A DNA stretch of 64,000 bases from Cytophaga hutchinsonii ATCC 33406 (GCF_000014145.1 NC_008255.1:2124001-2188000); one strand, 5' to 3'; shown: positions 6,666-16,259, counted from the stretch's first letter. Notes: generated by a model from the letters alone, not told the origin. Numbers and translations are program-made.

Positions 6666-8598
6666 TTCAAACAACTTACCAGACGTAAGTTCACTTGAAA
6701 AGCTAGCAAATGAATTGTTCTTAGCTCTGCCCGGAAATTTTCCGAATCCGGAATCTTTGCGTGAGAAGCTGAACAGTTCATCCGGCAGCGATGCAGCATT
6801 TGGTCAGACTGAACGATTCAATCTAAAAGATCCTCAAACATCTTTTCAGAATCCGCATAGCTATGAACCACAGCAGGCATTGCCTTCAGGAAGCGGTCTG
6901 GGTATCTCTCCTTCTGTGCTACAGCATACCAATACAATTGATGTGCAGGCATTGCAGAATTTAATTCCCGGTGAATCGTACAAAGGAGGCATTACGCCTT
7001 ATTCTCCGACCGACCAAGGAAATGCTGTAAATGCTTCGGATCCGCAAACCAGTTTTGCTGAGCCTAAACATGAAAGCCGCGGTATTCCCACTTCCCTTTC
7101 CGGAAGCGGTATTTCCCCATCTGCCTTACAGCATGGCCAGAAGCCGGATAAGCTTCCGACTGTACATGAACAGGCGTATGGAAACGATCTTACAAGCATA
7201 CTTACATCTATTAATACGTTTGAGCTAAGTCCGCAGCTACCACTCGTAAACGATTCTTCTTTTTATTTTCTTTCTGAAACCAGGAATTACGGATCGAATA
7301 CAAAAGTAAATCAACAGCAGCACACTTCTGTTAAAGAAGTACATACTCCAGGCGGTATTCTGTCAAAACCATTTGATGTTAATCTGATAAAAAAGGATTT
7401 TCCGATTTTACAGGAACGTGTAAACGGGCGACCGTTGATCTGGCTGGACAATGCAGCAACCACGCAGAAACCCAAACAGGTAATTGACCGGATCAGCTAT
7501 TTCTATGAGCATGAAAATTCGAACATTCACCGTGCAGCGCATGAGCTGGCTGCACGTGCAACGGATGCCTATGAAAGTGCCCGTCAGAAAGTACAAACGT
7601 TCATCAATGCCGGTTCAATTAATGAAATCATATTTGTGCGTGGTGCAACAGAAGCAATCAACCTGATCGCAAAAAGCTGGGGCGAACAGAATCTGCAGGC
7701 CGGAGATGAAATCATTGTAAGCCATCTGGAACACCACGCGAACATTGTTCCGTGGCAGCAGCTGGCGGCAAAGAAAGGTTTAAAGCTACGTGTCATTCCG
7801 GTGGATGATGACGGACAGATCATACTTGAAGAATACGCCAAACTGCTGGGGCCAAAAACAAAACTTGTTTCTTTCACCCAGGTATCAAATGCATTGGGCA
7901 CTGTAACGCCTGCAAAAAAAATCGTTGAGCTGGCACATCAGGCCGGTGCAAAAGTTTTGGTAGATGGGGCCCAATCCATTTCCCACATGCGTGTAGATGT
8001 GCGTAACCTGAATTGTGACTGGTTTGTATTTTCCGGACACAAAGTATTCGGACCAACAGGTATTGGTGTTGTATATGGAAAAGAAGATCTGCTGAATGAA
8101 ACGAATCCATGGCAAGGCGGCGGTAATATGATTGTTGATGTAACATTCGAACATACTACCTATCACAAAGCACCGGGGCGGTTTGAAGCCGGTACGGGAA
8201 ACATTGCAGATGCTGTAGGCTTGGGAGCCGCGCTTGATTACGTAAGCAGACTTGGCATTGATGTGATCAATCAATACGAACATTATCTACTCGTGTATGC
8301 TACAAAATTATTGAAAGATATTCCGGGTTTACGCCTGATCGGTACGGCCGAAGACAAAGCATCGGTATTATCGTTTGTGTTTGATGGCTATAAAACAGAA
8401 GAAGTTGGTGCAGCGCTTAACCAGGAAGGCATTGCAGTACGTTCCGGGCATCATTGTGCGCAGCCTATCTTAAGACGCTTCGGACTGGAAGCAACCGTTC
8501 GCCCATCGCTGGCCTTCTACAATACATGTTCGGATATTGATGTGCTTGTTGAAACGCTTTACCGTTTACGCAGCGGACATAAACGTGCCATAAGATAA
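6649..8598 (+). CDS. Cysteine desulfurase with N-terminal encapsulin cargo domain
   Basis: PLP-dependent SufS/CsdA-type cysteine desulfurase (L-cysteine to L-alanine plus enzyme persulfide), 649 residues. The catalytic part begins near residue 242. The PLP lysine is Lys465 in SGHKVFGPTG and the persulfide cysteine is Cys603 in RSGHHCAQP. Ordinary SufS proteins have about 410 residues. The extra 240 are low-complexity, rich in S, P, Q and N, and carry short motifs: LEKLANELFLALPG (16-29), GISPSVLQH (85-93), GISPSALQH (154-162) and FYFL (205-208). Such a disordered leader directs cargo into family 2A encapsulins. ATG 6649 is chosen, overlapping the encapsulin stop by 17 bases; a longer frame from TTG 6601 is unlikely. 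Translational coupling with the shell gene is probable. Confidence 0.93.
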   Translation: MSTNINSNNLPDVSSLEKLANELFLALPGNFPNPESLREKLNSSSGSDAAFGQTERFNLKDPQTSFQNPHSYEPQQALPSGSGLGISPSVLQHTNTIDVQALQNLIPGESYKGGITPYSPTDQGNAVNASDPQTSFAEPKHESRGIPTSLSGSGISPSALQHGQKPDKLPTVHEQAYGNDLTSILTSINTFELSPQLPLVNDSSFYFLSETRNYGSNTKVNQQQHTSVKEVHTPGGILSKPFDVNLIKKDFPILQERVNGRPLIWLDNAATTQKPKQVIDRISYFYEHENSNIHRAAHELAARATDAYESARQKVQTFINAGSINEIIFVRGATEAINLIAKSWGEQNLQAGDEIIVSHLEHHANIVPWQQLAAKKGLKLRVIPVDDDGQIILEEYAKLLGPKTKLVSFTQVSNALGTVTPAKKIVELAHQAGAKVLVDGAQSISHMRVDVRNLNCDWFVFSGHKVFGPTGIGVVYGKEDLLNETNPWQGGGNMIVDVTFEHTTYHKAPGRFEAGTGNIADAVGLGAALDYVSRLGIDVINQYEHYLLVYATKLLKDIPGLRLIGTAEDKASVLSFVFDGYKTEEVGAALNQEGIAVRSGHHCAQPILRRFGLEATVRPSLAFYNTCSDIDVLVETLYRLRSGHKRAIR

Positions 8599-8626
8599 TT
8601 GTAGTCTGCATCTTTAACTTCTGTAA

Positions 8627-9490
8627 ATGATGAAAGAAAATATAAATACACAATCACTGATCGATTTACTTCGAAAAACGCATCATGCAGAATGGGAAGC
8701 CACCCCTTCTGCACACGATGCCATTACCTGGTTAGGCGACCTGGTACAATTTTTATTTCCCAGTAATCATTTACCCAAACAGTCTTCATATGAAGGCATA
8801 TTAAAAAAGAACCAGATCGACCTGGAAAATATTCTGCTGAGTTATGTAGAAGCACACAAGCTTAATATCGAACAGGCTGTTTCCAGTTTTTACAATGGCT
8901 TAGGTAACCTATATCAGAATCTGCGGGAAGATGCTTCAAAGATCAACGAATTTGATCCGGCTGCAACCAGCGTCAATGAAGTGATTGTGTCCTATCCTGG
9001 GTTTTATGCCATTACGGTTTACCGGATCGCACATAAGCTGGCAGAATTGAATATTCCTATTCTCCCGCGCATTCTCAGTGAATATGCACATGGAAAAACA
9101 GGTATTGATATTCACCCCAACGCAAGCATAGATGTCCCGTTTGTGATTGATCACGGAACGGGAATTGTTATCGGGGCAACAAGTGTGATCGGTAAAAATG
9201 TATGTATTTACCAGGGTGTAACTCTTGGTGCGCTGCACGTATCCAAAATTATGGCCGAGATCAAAAGACACCCTACCGTTGAAGATAACGTAGTGATTTA
9301 TGCACGTACTACCATTCTGGGGGGAAACACCGTAATCGGAAAGAACAGCATTATAGGCGGAAGTGTTTTTATAACCAAAAGCATTGAACCGGATTCACAG
9401 GTATTTAATACGCACCAGCTGCGCATCAGTAATATCCATGCACGTACATTTGATGAAAACAGAGGAGTAGTATTAAAAAAGCAATCCTGA
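8627..9490 (+). CDS. cysE: Serine O-acetyltransferase (EpsC/CysE type)
   Basis: Serine acetyltransferase making O-acetylserine, the carbon acceptor for cysteine synthesis; 287 residues. An N-terminal helical domain (1-150) is followed by left-handed beta-helix hexapeptides (about 160-265), including HPNASIDVPFVIDHGTGIVIGA, VIGKNVCIYQGVTLGA and VIGKNSIIGGSVF. The catalytic DHGTG and HP motifs are present. It starts 28 bases after the desulfurase stop and completes the encapsulin operon, a pairing reported for many family 2A loci. It probably replenishes cysteine from sulfide derived from the compartment (inference). ATG 8630 is an alternative start. A bidirectional terminator follows. Confidence 0.93.
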   Translation: MMKENINTQSLIDLLRKTHHAEWEATPSAHDAITWLGDLVQFLFPSNHLPKQSSYEGILKKNQIDLENILLSYVEAHKLNIEQAVSSFYNGLGNLYQNLREDASKINEFDPAATSVNEVIVSYPGFYAITVYRIAHKLAELNIPILPRILSEYAHGKTGIDIHPNASIDVPFVIDHGTGIVIGATSVIGKNVCIYQGVTLGALHVSKIMAEIKRHPTVEDNVVIYARTTILGGNTVIGKNSIIGGSVFITKSIEPDSQVFNTHQLRISNIHARTFDENRGVVLKKQS

Positions 9491-9525
9491 TTTTGTATCT
9501 CCGATACGTATGATAACGTATTAAA

Positions 9526-9565
9526 AAAGCGATCTGCAGGAAAATCTTTTTCTTCAGATCGCTTT
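9526..9565. terminator. Bidirectional terminator after the encapsulin operon
   Basis: AAAGCGATCTG (9526-9536) pairs with CAGATCGCTTT (9555-9565), with A-rich and T-rich flanks, between the convergent acetyltransferase and bestrophin-like genes. Confidence 0.85.
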
Positions 9566-9591
9566 AATTTTTATTGCGTTCGTTTTACAGC

Positions 9592-10533
9592 TTACATCAG
9601 AATACCTCTGGTGGGGGTCATTTTCACCGGGATAGAATCATCACCAATCATCTCCTTTAAATCAATTTCTATGGTATTGCAAATCGCAGTCATAGGCGTA
9701 TCAAACGGTGTATTATCAAACGGATACGCATATACATGTCCGTTCATATAGATCATGTGAAATACCCAGCCGATAAGCACGGTAATAGGCAGCATCATCC
9801 AGGTGGTTGCAGCTTTGTCTACACCAGATAATAAGCTAAAAGGCAGCAGTGTAATAAAAAAATACAGGAACACTTTTGAAAAGAAATGATAGGTTGGAAG
9901 AAAAGGCGTTTTTTTGATCCGTTCTGCCTGCCCCTGATAGGTGTAAAAATGGTTCAGGCTTTGATCCATCTGAACAAACATATATTCATTCAGCAATTTA
10001 CGATCGTACATTTTACGTATATCTGCTGCCTGATTTTTTATAAGCTGTGTAGCAACATTGCTGCACCCTCTTACCGTATTGTATTCTTCTTCTGATAAAA
10101 ACGGGCTCAATGCAGCAGTCATTTTTTCTGCATCAGATTCTTCTCTCAGCTGCATTCTTAATGCATTGATAAATGCGAGGTGTCTGTAAATTATTTTTTT
10201 CCGGATCTCCTTTGTTGCGTGATGGTGATTGTCATCTTCAAACTGAATAAAAGAAATAACCTGCTTTGCAAACGAGCGGCTGTCATTTACAATACTTCCC
10301 CAGATCTTCCGCGCTTCCCACCAGCGGTCGTAAGCCTGACTATTCGAGAAACCAAGTAAAATAGATAGTGCGGTACCCAATACAGCTGTAATTGAAACGG
10401 GTACCCCCCAATCATTGTAGTAGTTTGTAACTTTAAGCACAACAGCAAAAAAAACAATTGTTAATGAATAAGTAATATTGTTCTTAGATACTTCAAAAAC
10501 ATCTTTAGGAACAAATCTAAATTTAACGATCAT
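9592..10533 (-). CDS. Bestrophin-like (UPF0187) channel protein
   Basis: A 313-residue inner-membrane protein of the bestrophin / UPF0187 family (PF01062). Eukaryotic members are calcium-gated chloride channels; characterised bacterial homologues are pentameric ion channels, some cation-selective. Typical features are VPVSITAVLGTALSILLGFSNSQAYDRWWEAR in the pore-lining helix region and the later membrane pair FFITLLPFSLLSGV and MLPITVLIGWVFHMIYM. The C-terminus FDNTPFDTPMTAICNTIEIDLKEMIGD matches the family end. Monocistronic, ATG start at 10533. Confidence 0.9.
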   Translation of the reverse strand: MIVKFRFVPKDVFEVSKNNITYSLTIVFFAVVLKVTNYYNDWGVPVSITAVLGTALSILLGFSNSQAYDRWWEARKIWGSIVNDSRSFAKQVISFIQFEDDNHHHATKEIRKKIIYRHLAFINALRMQLREESDAEKMTAALSPFLSEEEYNTVRGCSNVATQLIKNQAADIRKMYDRKLLNEYMFVQMDQSLNHFYTYQGQAERIKKTPFLPTYHFFSKVFLYFFITLLPFSLLSGVDKAATTWMMLPITVLIGWVFHMIYMNGHVYAYPFDNTPFDTPMTAICNTIEIDLKEMIGDDSIPVKMTPTRGILM

Positions 10534-10601
10534 AAAATATAATACTTAGGGTGTATTTAAGGTATAATGAATGTACTGTAATATATGTCTTCTAAAAAAA
10601 A

Positions 10602-10636
10602 GAAAAGCCCTTGTATGAGGCATACAAAGGCTTTTC
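10602..10636 (-). terminator. Terminator after the outer-membrane barrel gene
   Basis: GAAAAGCCCTTGTATG (10602-10617) pairs with CATACAAAGGCTTTTC (10621-10636) with one mismatch and a 3-base loop. An A-run on the + strand gives the U-run for the minus-strand transcript. Confidence 0.8.
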
Positions 10637-10660
10637 TTTAACTGTTTATATCAGTTGAAA

Positions 10661-11335
10661 TTATAGTCTGAATACAAGACCTGCACGTACTGCAGTAATT
10701 GCCCAGCCTACTTCACCGTATACACCAACATTGTTTGCAAAATAGTAACGGAAACCACCGAATGGACCAATTACCGGATGAGCTCCAATATTTCTGGACT
10801 TATGAGTATCGGGACCTCTGTTACCTGGATTTGGACCATTTGGATCTACCCATCCATCAGTATATTTGTGTACGTCATTGGAAATAGAGAAACCAACCAA
10901 TGCACCCGCATATAAATCAAATTTACGATCTAAGCCGATCAATCTATTAAAGTGATATTCACCTCTTGCTGTGAAATAACTATTAACTTGAGAATTCTTT
11001 ACATCTCTTCTGTAATATCCATCATTTTGATAGTAATCGTCATAACTACTTCCACCACCATTTATTGAAAATTGACCACCAATAGTAATATCTTCCCAAA
11101 ACGCCTTTTGAAGGGCTAATGAAAATGTTGGTAGCTGAAAGCTGCTTTCATTTTTGTAATTGTAATCTGAACTATAGCTGTATTCATTTCCGACAAAACC
11201 AACACCAAAATCAAAAAGAACATCCCCTTTGTTTGTGGCGGCATCCTGACCGGCATTTTTTGTTCCTTGTGCAAAAGCACCTACACTAATAAATAGTGAG
11301 CACACAATAGCAACTGTAGAAAATATTTTTTTCAT
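10661..11335 (-). CDS. Outer-membrane beta-barrel protein
   Basis: A 224-residue secreted protein with a clear Sec signal peptide (MKKIFSTVAIVCSLFISVGAFAQ) and alternating aromatic/polar strands ending in AGLVFRL, a barrel-closing C-terminus. It resembles the small OmpA-like / PorT-like 8-strand barrels common in Bacteroidota. The region around 95-150 is Tyr/Asp rich (YDDYYQNDGYYRR), probably an exposed loop. The exact function is unknown. A TAnnTTTG-type element (minus-strand TACATTTG, 11392-11399) lies about 57 bases upstream but without a well-placed TTG. Confidence 0.8.
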   Translation of the reverse strand: MKKIFSTVAIVCSLFISVGAFAQGTKNAGQDAATNKGDVLFDFGVGFVGNEYSYSSDYNYKNESSFQLPTFSLALQKAFWEDITIGGQFSINGGGSSYDDYYQNDGYYRRDVKNSQVNSYFTARGEYHFNRLIGLDRKFDLYAGALVGFSISNDVHKYTDGWVDPNGPNPGNRGPDTHKSRNIGAHPVIGPFGGFRYYFANNVGVYGEVGWAITAVRAGLVFRL

Positions 11336-11472
11336 GTTTTTGTAAACGATTAAGATTAGTACTTAAAATAAGCTAAACGATTTGTTATATACAAATGTAA
11401 AAAGCTTTGTGAACGATTATTTATACAAATTGAACTATTTGTTACAACATTCCCATTGATAAAATAAAGCGG

Positions 11473-12714
11473 TTATTTTTTCTTTTTCTTTTTAGGAACA
11501 TACTTTTTAGTTGTTTCTGCGTCAGCTTCCTTTAACAATGCTTTCCAGTTATCGTTCACATCCTCTGTCAGATCTAAGGTTGCATCATAGTCTTTACCTG
11601 TAATCTCAATCACATTGATTTCTTTTCCTAAAAATTCTTCTACCTCATCCAGTACAGGTTTTTCTTCCATGCTGCAAAAGGATATTGCAAAACCTTTAGA
11701 AACGCCCCTGCCCGTACGGCCTACTCTATGTACATAATTTTCAGCCACTTCAGGCATGTCATAATTTACAACATATTCTACTCCGGCAATATCAATCCCT
11801 CGTGCACTGATATCTGTTGCAATCAAAACATGTACAGTTCCGTTTTTAAATGCGTCCATAGCAGCATCCCGTGCCTGCTGTTCTTTACCGCCATGCATGG
11901 TTACTGATTTTAAGCCAACACGTTCCATAGCAGCCTGTACACGGTCTGCACGAACTTGTGTACGCACAAAAACAATTACCTTGCTTTCAGGATGTTCTTT
12001 CAATAAACGCTCTAAGAAAAAACGTTTATCATCCATACCAATAAAAGCTACCGAATGGGTAATGTTTTTTGATACACGGTCTTTAGGAGCAATCTGAATG
12101 CGGATCGGATTCTTAACGAGTGAATAAGCAAGTTTTTTTATCTCTTCGTTAATGGTTGCAGAGAAAAATAATGTCTGATGTCTGGCCGGAAGAAATTTCT
12201 TCACATCCTGAATGTCTTTTATAAAACCCAGATCAAGCATGTGATCGGCTTCATCCAATACTAATATTTTAACCCTGGTGATTTTAATATGTTTCTGATA
12301 GATCAAATCAAACATCCTTCCCGGCGTGGCCACTAAAATATCAATGCCATAATCCGCTGCTGCAATCTGTGCTTCCTGCTCTACACCACCTGTGATGCAT
12401 ACCGTACGTAAGCGTGTATACGCTCCTATTTTTTTAAAAACCTCAGAGATCTGAACAGCAAGTTCCCGCGTAGGCGCCATTACCAGACAGGATATGTCTG
12501 TATGCTCCGATTTTTTAACGTTGATAAGTGTATTTAAAACAGGAATAACAAATGCAGCGGTTTTACCCGTACCTGTCTGTGCAATCGCCAATACATCTTC
12601 TCCTGCCAGAATAGGCGGGATAGATTTAAACTGTATATCTGTCGGGCGATTGAAACCAGCTTCTGCTAAACTTTTCTTAATGCCCGGTGCAAGGTCGTAA
12701 CTTTCAAATTTCAT
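11473..12714 (-). CDS. DEAD-box RNA helicase, RhlE type
   Basis: ATP-dependent RNA helicase of 413 residues. All core motifs are visible: Q motif (FNRPTDIQFKSIP), motif I AQTGTGKT (45-52), PTRELA, GG, TPGR, DEAD, SAT, then domain 2 with ARGIDI and HRVGRTGR. The tail ends in a run of lysines (PKKKKKK), as in many RhlE proteins, probably for RNA binding. It likely acts in ribosome assembly or mRNA turnover. It starts at ATG 12714. The 261-base gap upstream holds a compound inverted repeat. Confidence 0.93.
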   Translation of the reverse strand: MKFESYDLAPGIKKSLAEAGFNRPTDIQFKSIPPILAGEDVLAIAQTGTGKTAAFVIPVLNTLINVKKSEHTDISCLVMAPTRELAVQISEVFKKIGAYTRLRTVCITGGVEQEAQIAAADYGIDILVATPGRMFDLIYQKHIKITRVKILVLDEADHMLDLGFIKDIQDVKKFLPARHQTLFFSATINEEIKKLAYSLVKNPIRIQIAPKDRVSKNITHSVAFIGMDDKRFFLERLLKEHPESKVIVFVRTQVRADRVQAAMERVGLKSVTMHGGKEQQARDAAMDAFKNGTVHVLIATDISARGIDIAGVEYVVNYDMPEVAENYVHRVGRTGRGVSKGFAISFCSMEEKPVLDEVEEFLGKEINVIEITGKDYDATLDLTEDVNDNWKALLKEADAETTKKYVPKKKKKK

Positions 12715-12818
12715 TAAAACAAAGGTAAGAAAAATCCATCAGATATATTGATCATCGAACCCGCATACAGCTATCTATCAGTCAAGCCTTTCCTGTTTTT
12801 AAAAATCCCCCCTAACCT

Positions 12819-12864
12819 CGGTCTGTGGCACACAGACCGAACGATGTTCTGTGCGTCACAAACC
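12819..12864. repeat. Compound inverted repeat (REP-like)
   Basis: CGGTCTGTG-GCA-CACAGACCG (12819-12839) is a perfect 9-bp hairpin. It is followed by TTCTGTGCGTCACAAACC (12847-12864), whose reverse complement matches the first unit at 14 of 18 positions. Two diverged copies in opposite orientation suggest a dispersed intergenic repeat rather than a terminator, since no T-run follows. Confidence 0.5.
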
Positions 12865-12975
12865 ATGAATAAGGGAACAGTGTAGGAATTTTAATCGAAC
12901 AGACCATTGATCCTGAATCCTTTTCTCATTCAACATACATAAACTGGATTCACTCAGCTTTTTTTTGTTACTTGA

Positions 12976-14604
12976 ATGCTCGTCTCGTTTCATTCTATGC
13001 AGTCATCCCTTTTCCGTACAAAAAATCCAAACGAACTTCATACAGAAGTCTCTGCATTAAAAAGAACACTTACCTTTAAAGACTTAACAGCGCTGGGCAT
13101 TGCAGCGGTAATTGGTGCGGGCATTTTTGGTACCATCGGACAAGCTGCGTATGACGGCGGACCAGGCATTATATTCCTTTTTATTATTACTTCTCTTGGC
13201 TGTTTATTTTCCGCTTTCTGTTATGCGGAATTTGCCGCCTCTACGCCTATTTCCGGAAGTGCTTACACCTATGCATACATTAGCTTCGGAGAACTCATTG
13301 CCTGGATCATTGGCTGGGATCTTTTCATGGAATATGCCGTTGGTAATATGGCCGTTGCCATTTCCTGGTCAGATTATTTTACCGCTTTTCTGAAAGGGGT
13401 TAACATCGAATTCCCGTTGTGGTTAAGCATGGATTATTTTACAGCCGTGCATCAAAAATCGGCGGCGGCACAACAGGCATATGTACACGCTCCCCGCATA
13501 TTTGACTTTCCGGTGATTGTTGATTTGCCTGCTATTTTAATCACTGTTCTTATCACCATACTGGTCTATATCGGTATTCAGGAATCAAAACGTACCAATA
13601 ATGTTTTGGTCGTATTTAAGATCATTGTACTTCTTCTATTTATAATCGTAGGTTTTACTACAGTGAATACAGCAAACTGGTCGCCGTTTATACCCAATGG
13701 CTGGTCAGGAATCTTCAAAGGCACAGCAGCGGTATTCTTCGCCTACATTGGCTTTGATGCGTTATCAACCACTACAGAAGAATGTGTGAATCCGAAACGG
13801 GATTTACCTCGTGCCATTTTTTCTTCCTTACTGATCTCTACCCTCATCTACATTGCCATCGCGTTAGTAATTACCGGCATGGTTTCGTATCACGATTTGA
13901 ATGTCGGTGACCCGCTTGCATACGCGCTTGAAAAAACAGGCTTACACAAATTTGCCGGACTGCTTTCATTCAGTGCCATTGTATCCATGACCGGTGTATT
14001 GCTTGTGTTTCAGATCGGACAACCACGTATCTGGATGAACATGAGCCGCGATGGATTGTTACCTAAAGCACTTTCCAGGATTCATCCCAGATACCAAACG
14101 CCTTCTGTAGCTACGGTATTAACAGGTGGCAGCATTATTCTGCCGTTATTATTCCTTGACCTGAAAGAAGTAGTTGACTTAACAAGCATTGGTACCCTGT
14201 TTGCCTTTTTAATTGTATGTGCGGGTATCTGGCTGAAAAAAGAAAAGATAAAAACAGAATCCTTTACCGTACCTTTTATAGGCGGCCGGTATTTATTACC
14301 TGTCACCATGCTTCCTGTTTTATATTTGTACCTGCATACCGTATCAACAGAAAATGTTTTTTCGTTTACGCAGATTCCGCTCTATTCCTGTATTCTGGCC
14401 ATGATCGCAACAATCTTTTACGGGAGTGTTAGAAATCTTTCCCTGCTCCCGGGTATTGGTGTATGTCTGAATTTACTTCTGCTCTCAACCATGCATCATC
14501 AGAACTGGATCCGGTTTGTAGCATGGCTGGCCATAGGATTAATTGTGTATATGACGTATGGAAGGAAGCATTCTGTTTTGGCAGGTCCTAGCACCAAAGG
14601 CTGA
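12976..14604 (+). CDS. APC-family amino acid permease (cationic amino acid transporter type)
   Basis: Inner-membrane amino acid transporter of the APC superfamily with about 12-14 hydrophobic spans, 542 residues. The TM1 signature GIAAVIGAGIFGTIGQAA and the TM6 region FFAYIGFDALSTTTEECVNPKRDLPRAI are typical of the cationic amino acid transporter subgroup. Substrate cannot be fixed; proton or exchange coupling is inferred from the family. The start may be ATG 12976 or, more like relatives, ATG 12997 (MQSSLFRTK). No partner gene is adjacent. Downstream (14605-14763) is a short region of imperfect GGCTTAA-type repeats with no gene. Confidence 0.9.
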   Translation: MLVSFHSMQSSLFRTKNPNELHTEVSALKRTLTFKDLTALGIAAVIGAGIFGTIGQAAYDGGPGIIFLFIITSLGCLFSAFCYAEFAASTPISGSAYTYAYISFGELIAWIIGWDLFMEYAVGNMAVAISWSDYFTAFLKGVNIEFPLWLSMDYFTAVHQKSAAAQQAYVHAPRIFDFPVIVDLPAILITVLITILVYIGIQESKRTNNVLVVFKIIVLLLFIIVGFTTVNTANWSPFIPNGWSGIFKGTAAVFFAYIGFDALSTTTEECVNPKRDLPRAIFSSLLISTLIYIAIALVITGMVSYHDLNVGDPLAYALEKTGLHKFAGLLSFSAIVSMTGVLLVFQIGQPRIWMNMSRDGLLPKALSRIHPRYQTPSVATVLTGGSIILPLLFLDLKEVVDLTSIGTLFAFLIVCAGIWLKKEKIKTESFTVPFIGGRYLLPVTMLPVLYLYLHTVSTENVFSFTQIPLYSCILAMIATIFYGSVRNLSLLPGIGVCLNLLLLSTMHHQNWIRFVAWLAIGLIVYMTYGRKHSVLAGPSTKG

Positions 14605-14778
14605 AGGCTTAAAGCTTAAGCAAAGTTTGCGTTCAGCATTTAGCCTTAGGCTCTCCGCTTTTAGCATAAGGCCTATTTTTCTTCTGCCATTATGTCATAT
14701 TTAGCATATTTTTATTATATTTACGTCTATTAAAGCTATAGGAAAAAAATCTCTCCTATTTTATTGCCTTTCAAATAC

Positions 14779-16224
14779 ATGAAACAAGTTGTTCAAGACT
14801 TAGATGTACTTCCGGCTGCTCCAACCGCAGCCGAAAAAGCTGCCTGCGATTTGCCCCGCATCACCGAGGAACGTAATACAGGCAAGCAGCGTAAATTATA
14901 TATTGAAAGTTATGGTTGCCAGATGAATTTCTCTGACAGCGAAATTGTAATGTCTATTCTTACCGAAGAAGGTTTTGATACCACATCCACACCAAACAAC
15001 GCAGACGTTATTCTATTAAACACTTGTTCCATACGTGATAATGCAGAACAAAAAGTGCGTCATCGCCTGGTACATTTTAAGGGCTTAAAAAGAAACAAAC
15101 CATCCATGATTGTTGGCGTGCTCGGCTGTATGGCCGAACGCTTGAAAGCACAATTACTGGAAGAAGAAAAAATTGTAGACATGGTTGTAGGGCCCGATGC
15201 CTACAGAGACCTGCCAAATCTGATAAACGAAGTTGACAGCGGACATAAAGCGGTAAACGTATTTCTTTCCCGTGAAGAAACCTATGCAGATATTAATCCG
15301 CTTCGCTTAAGCGGTGATGGTGTGTCTGCGTTTGTCTCAATCATGCGGGGCTGCGACAATATGTGTTCGTTCTGTGTAGTGCCCTACACACGAGGCAGAG
15401 AACGCAGCCGTGACGCACATTCCATCCTGAATGAAGTACGGGAGCTGGTAGCAAACGGATACAAAGAAGTTACCCTGCTGGGTCAGAATGTTGACTCGTA
15501 TAAATGGTCTGCAGAAGGTACCGATGAGCGCGTAAATTTTGCTCAGCTGCTGGAACGCGTTGCCCTGGTTGATCCAGACCTTCGCGTACGATTTTCTACT
15601 TCACACCCGAAAGATATTACCGATGAAGTATTGTACACCATGAAAAAGTACGATAACATCTGTAACTCTATTCACCTGCCTGCACAAAGCGGTAATACGC
15701 GTATTCTGGAACTGATGAACCGCACCTATACACGCGAATGGTACATGGAACGGATCACAAAAATACGGCAGATCCTGGGTGATGACTGCGGCATATCGTC
15801 GGATACCATCGCTGGTTTTTGTTCTGAAACAGAAGAAGAACATCAGGATACCTTATCATTGATGGAGTTTGCGCGCTTTGATTTCGGTTACCAGTTTGTT
15901 TACAGCGAACGGCCGGGTACACCTGCTGCCAAGAAGCTTGCAGACGATGTGCCGGAAGATGTAAAACAGCGCAGGTTGTCTGAAATCATAACGGTACAGA
16001 GACAATTATCGCTGGAACATAATCAGGCACAGATCGGCACAATCCAGAAAATACTGATCGAAGGTGTTTCTAAAAAATCAGAGCATGATTTGAAAGGGAG
16101 AAACAGCCGTAACATGATGGCTATCTTCCCGAAGAAAAACTACAGCAAAGGCCAGTATGTAGATGTACTGATCACCGGCTGTTCAGGCGGAACGTTATTC
16201 GGAGAAATCGTGGAGACAGTGTAG
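14779..16224 (+). CDS. miaB: tRNA-2-methylthio-N6-dimethylallyladenosine synthase MiaB
   Basis: Radical-SAM methylthiotransferase that converts i6A37 to ms2i6A37 in tRNA. The N-terminal UPF0004 domain holds the auxiliary cluster cysteines ([21 protein letters not shown]). The radical-SAM motif is CDNMCSFC, followed by [10 protein letters not shown], which is MiaB-specific. A C-terminal TRAM domain (about 410-480) ends in [16 protein letters not shown] 14779 gives 481 residues; the longer frame starts at a TTG (14764) and is less likely. It leads the block miaB - sigma-54 activator - lptE - TPR protein - secG, though an inverted repeat at its stop suggests partial termination. Confidence 0.95.
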
Positions 16225-16259
16225 AGTGTAAAATGTATTTGTGCACCTTTACACTCTAC
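16221..16259 (+). terminator. Hairpin overlapping the miaB stop codon
   Basis: GTAGAGTGTAAA (16221-16232) pairs perfectly with TTTACACTCTAC (16248-16259). No clear T-run follows, so it is either a weak terminator or an RNA-end stabilising hairpin. Confidence 0.5.
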
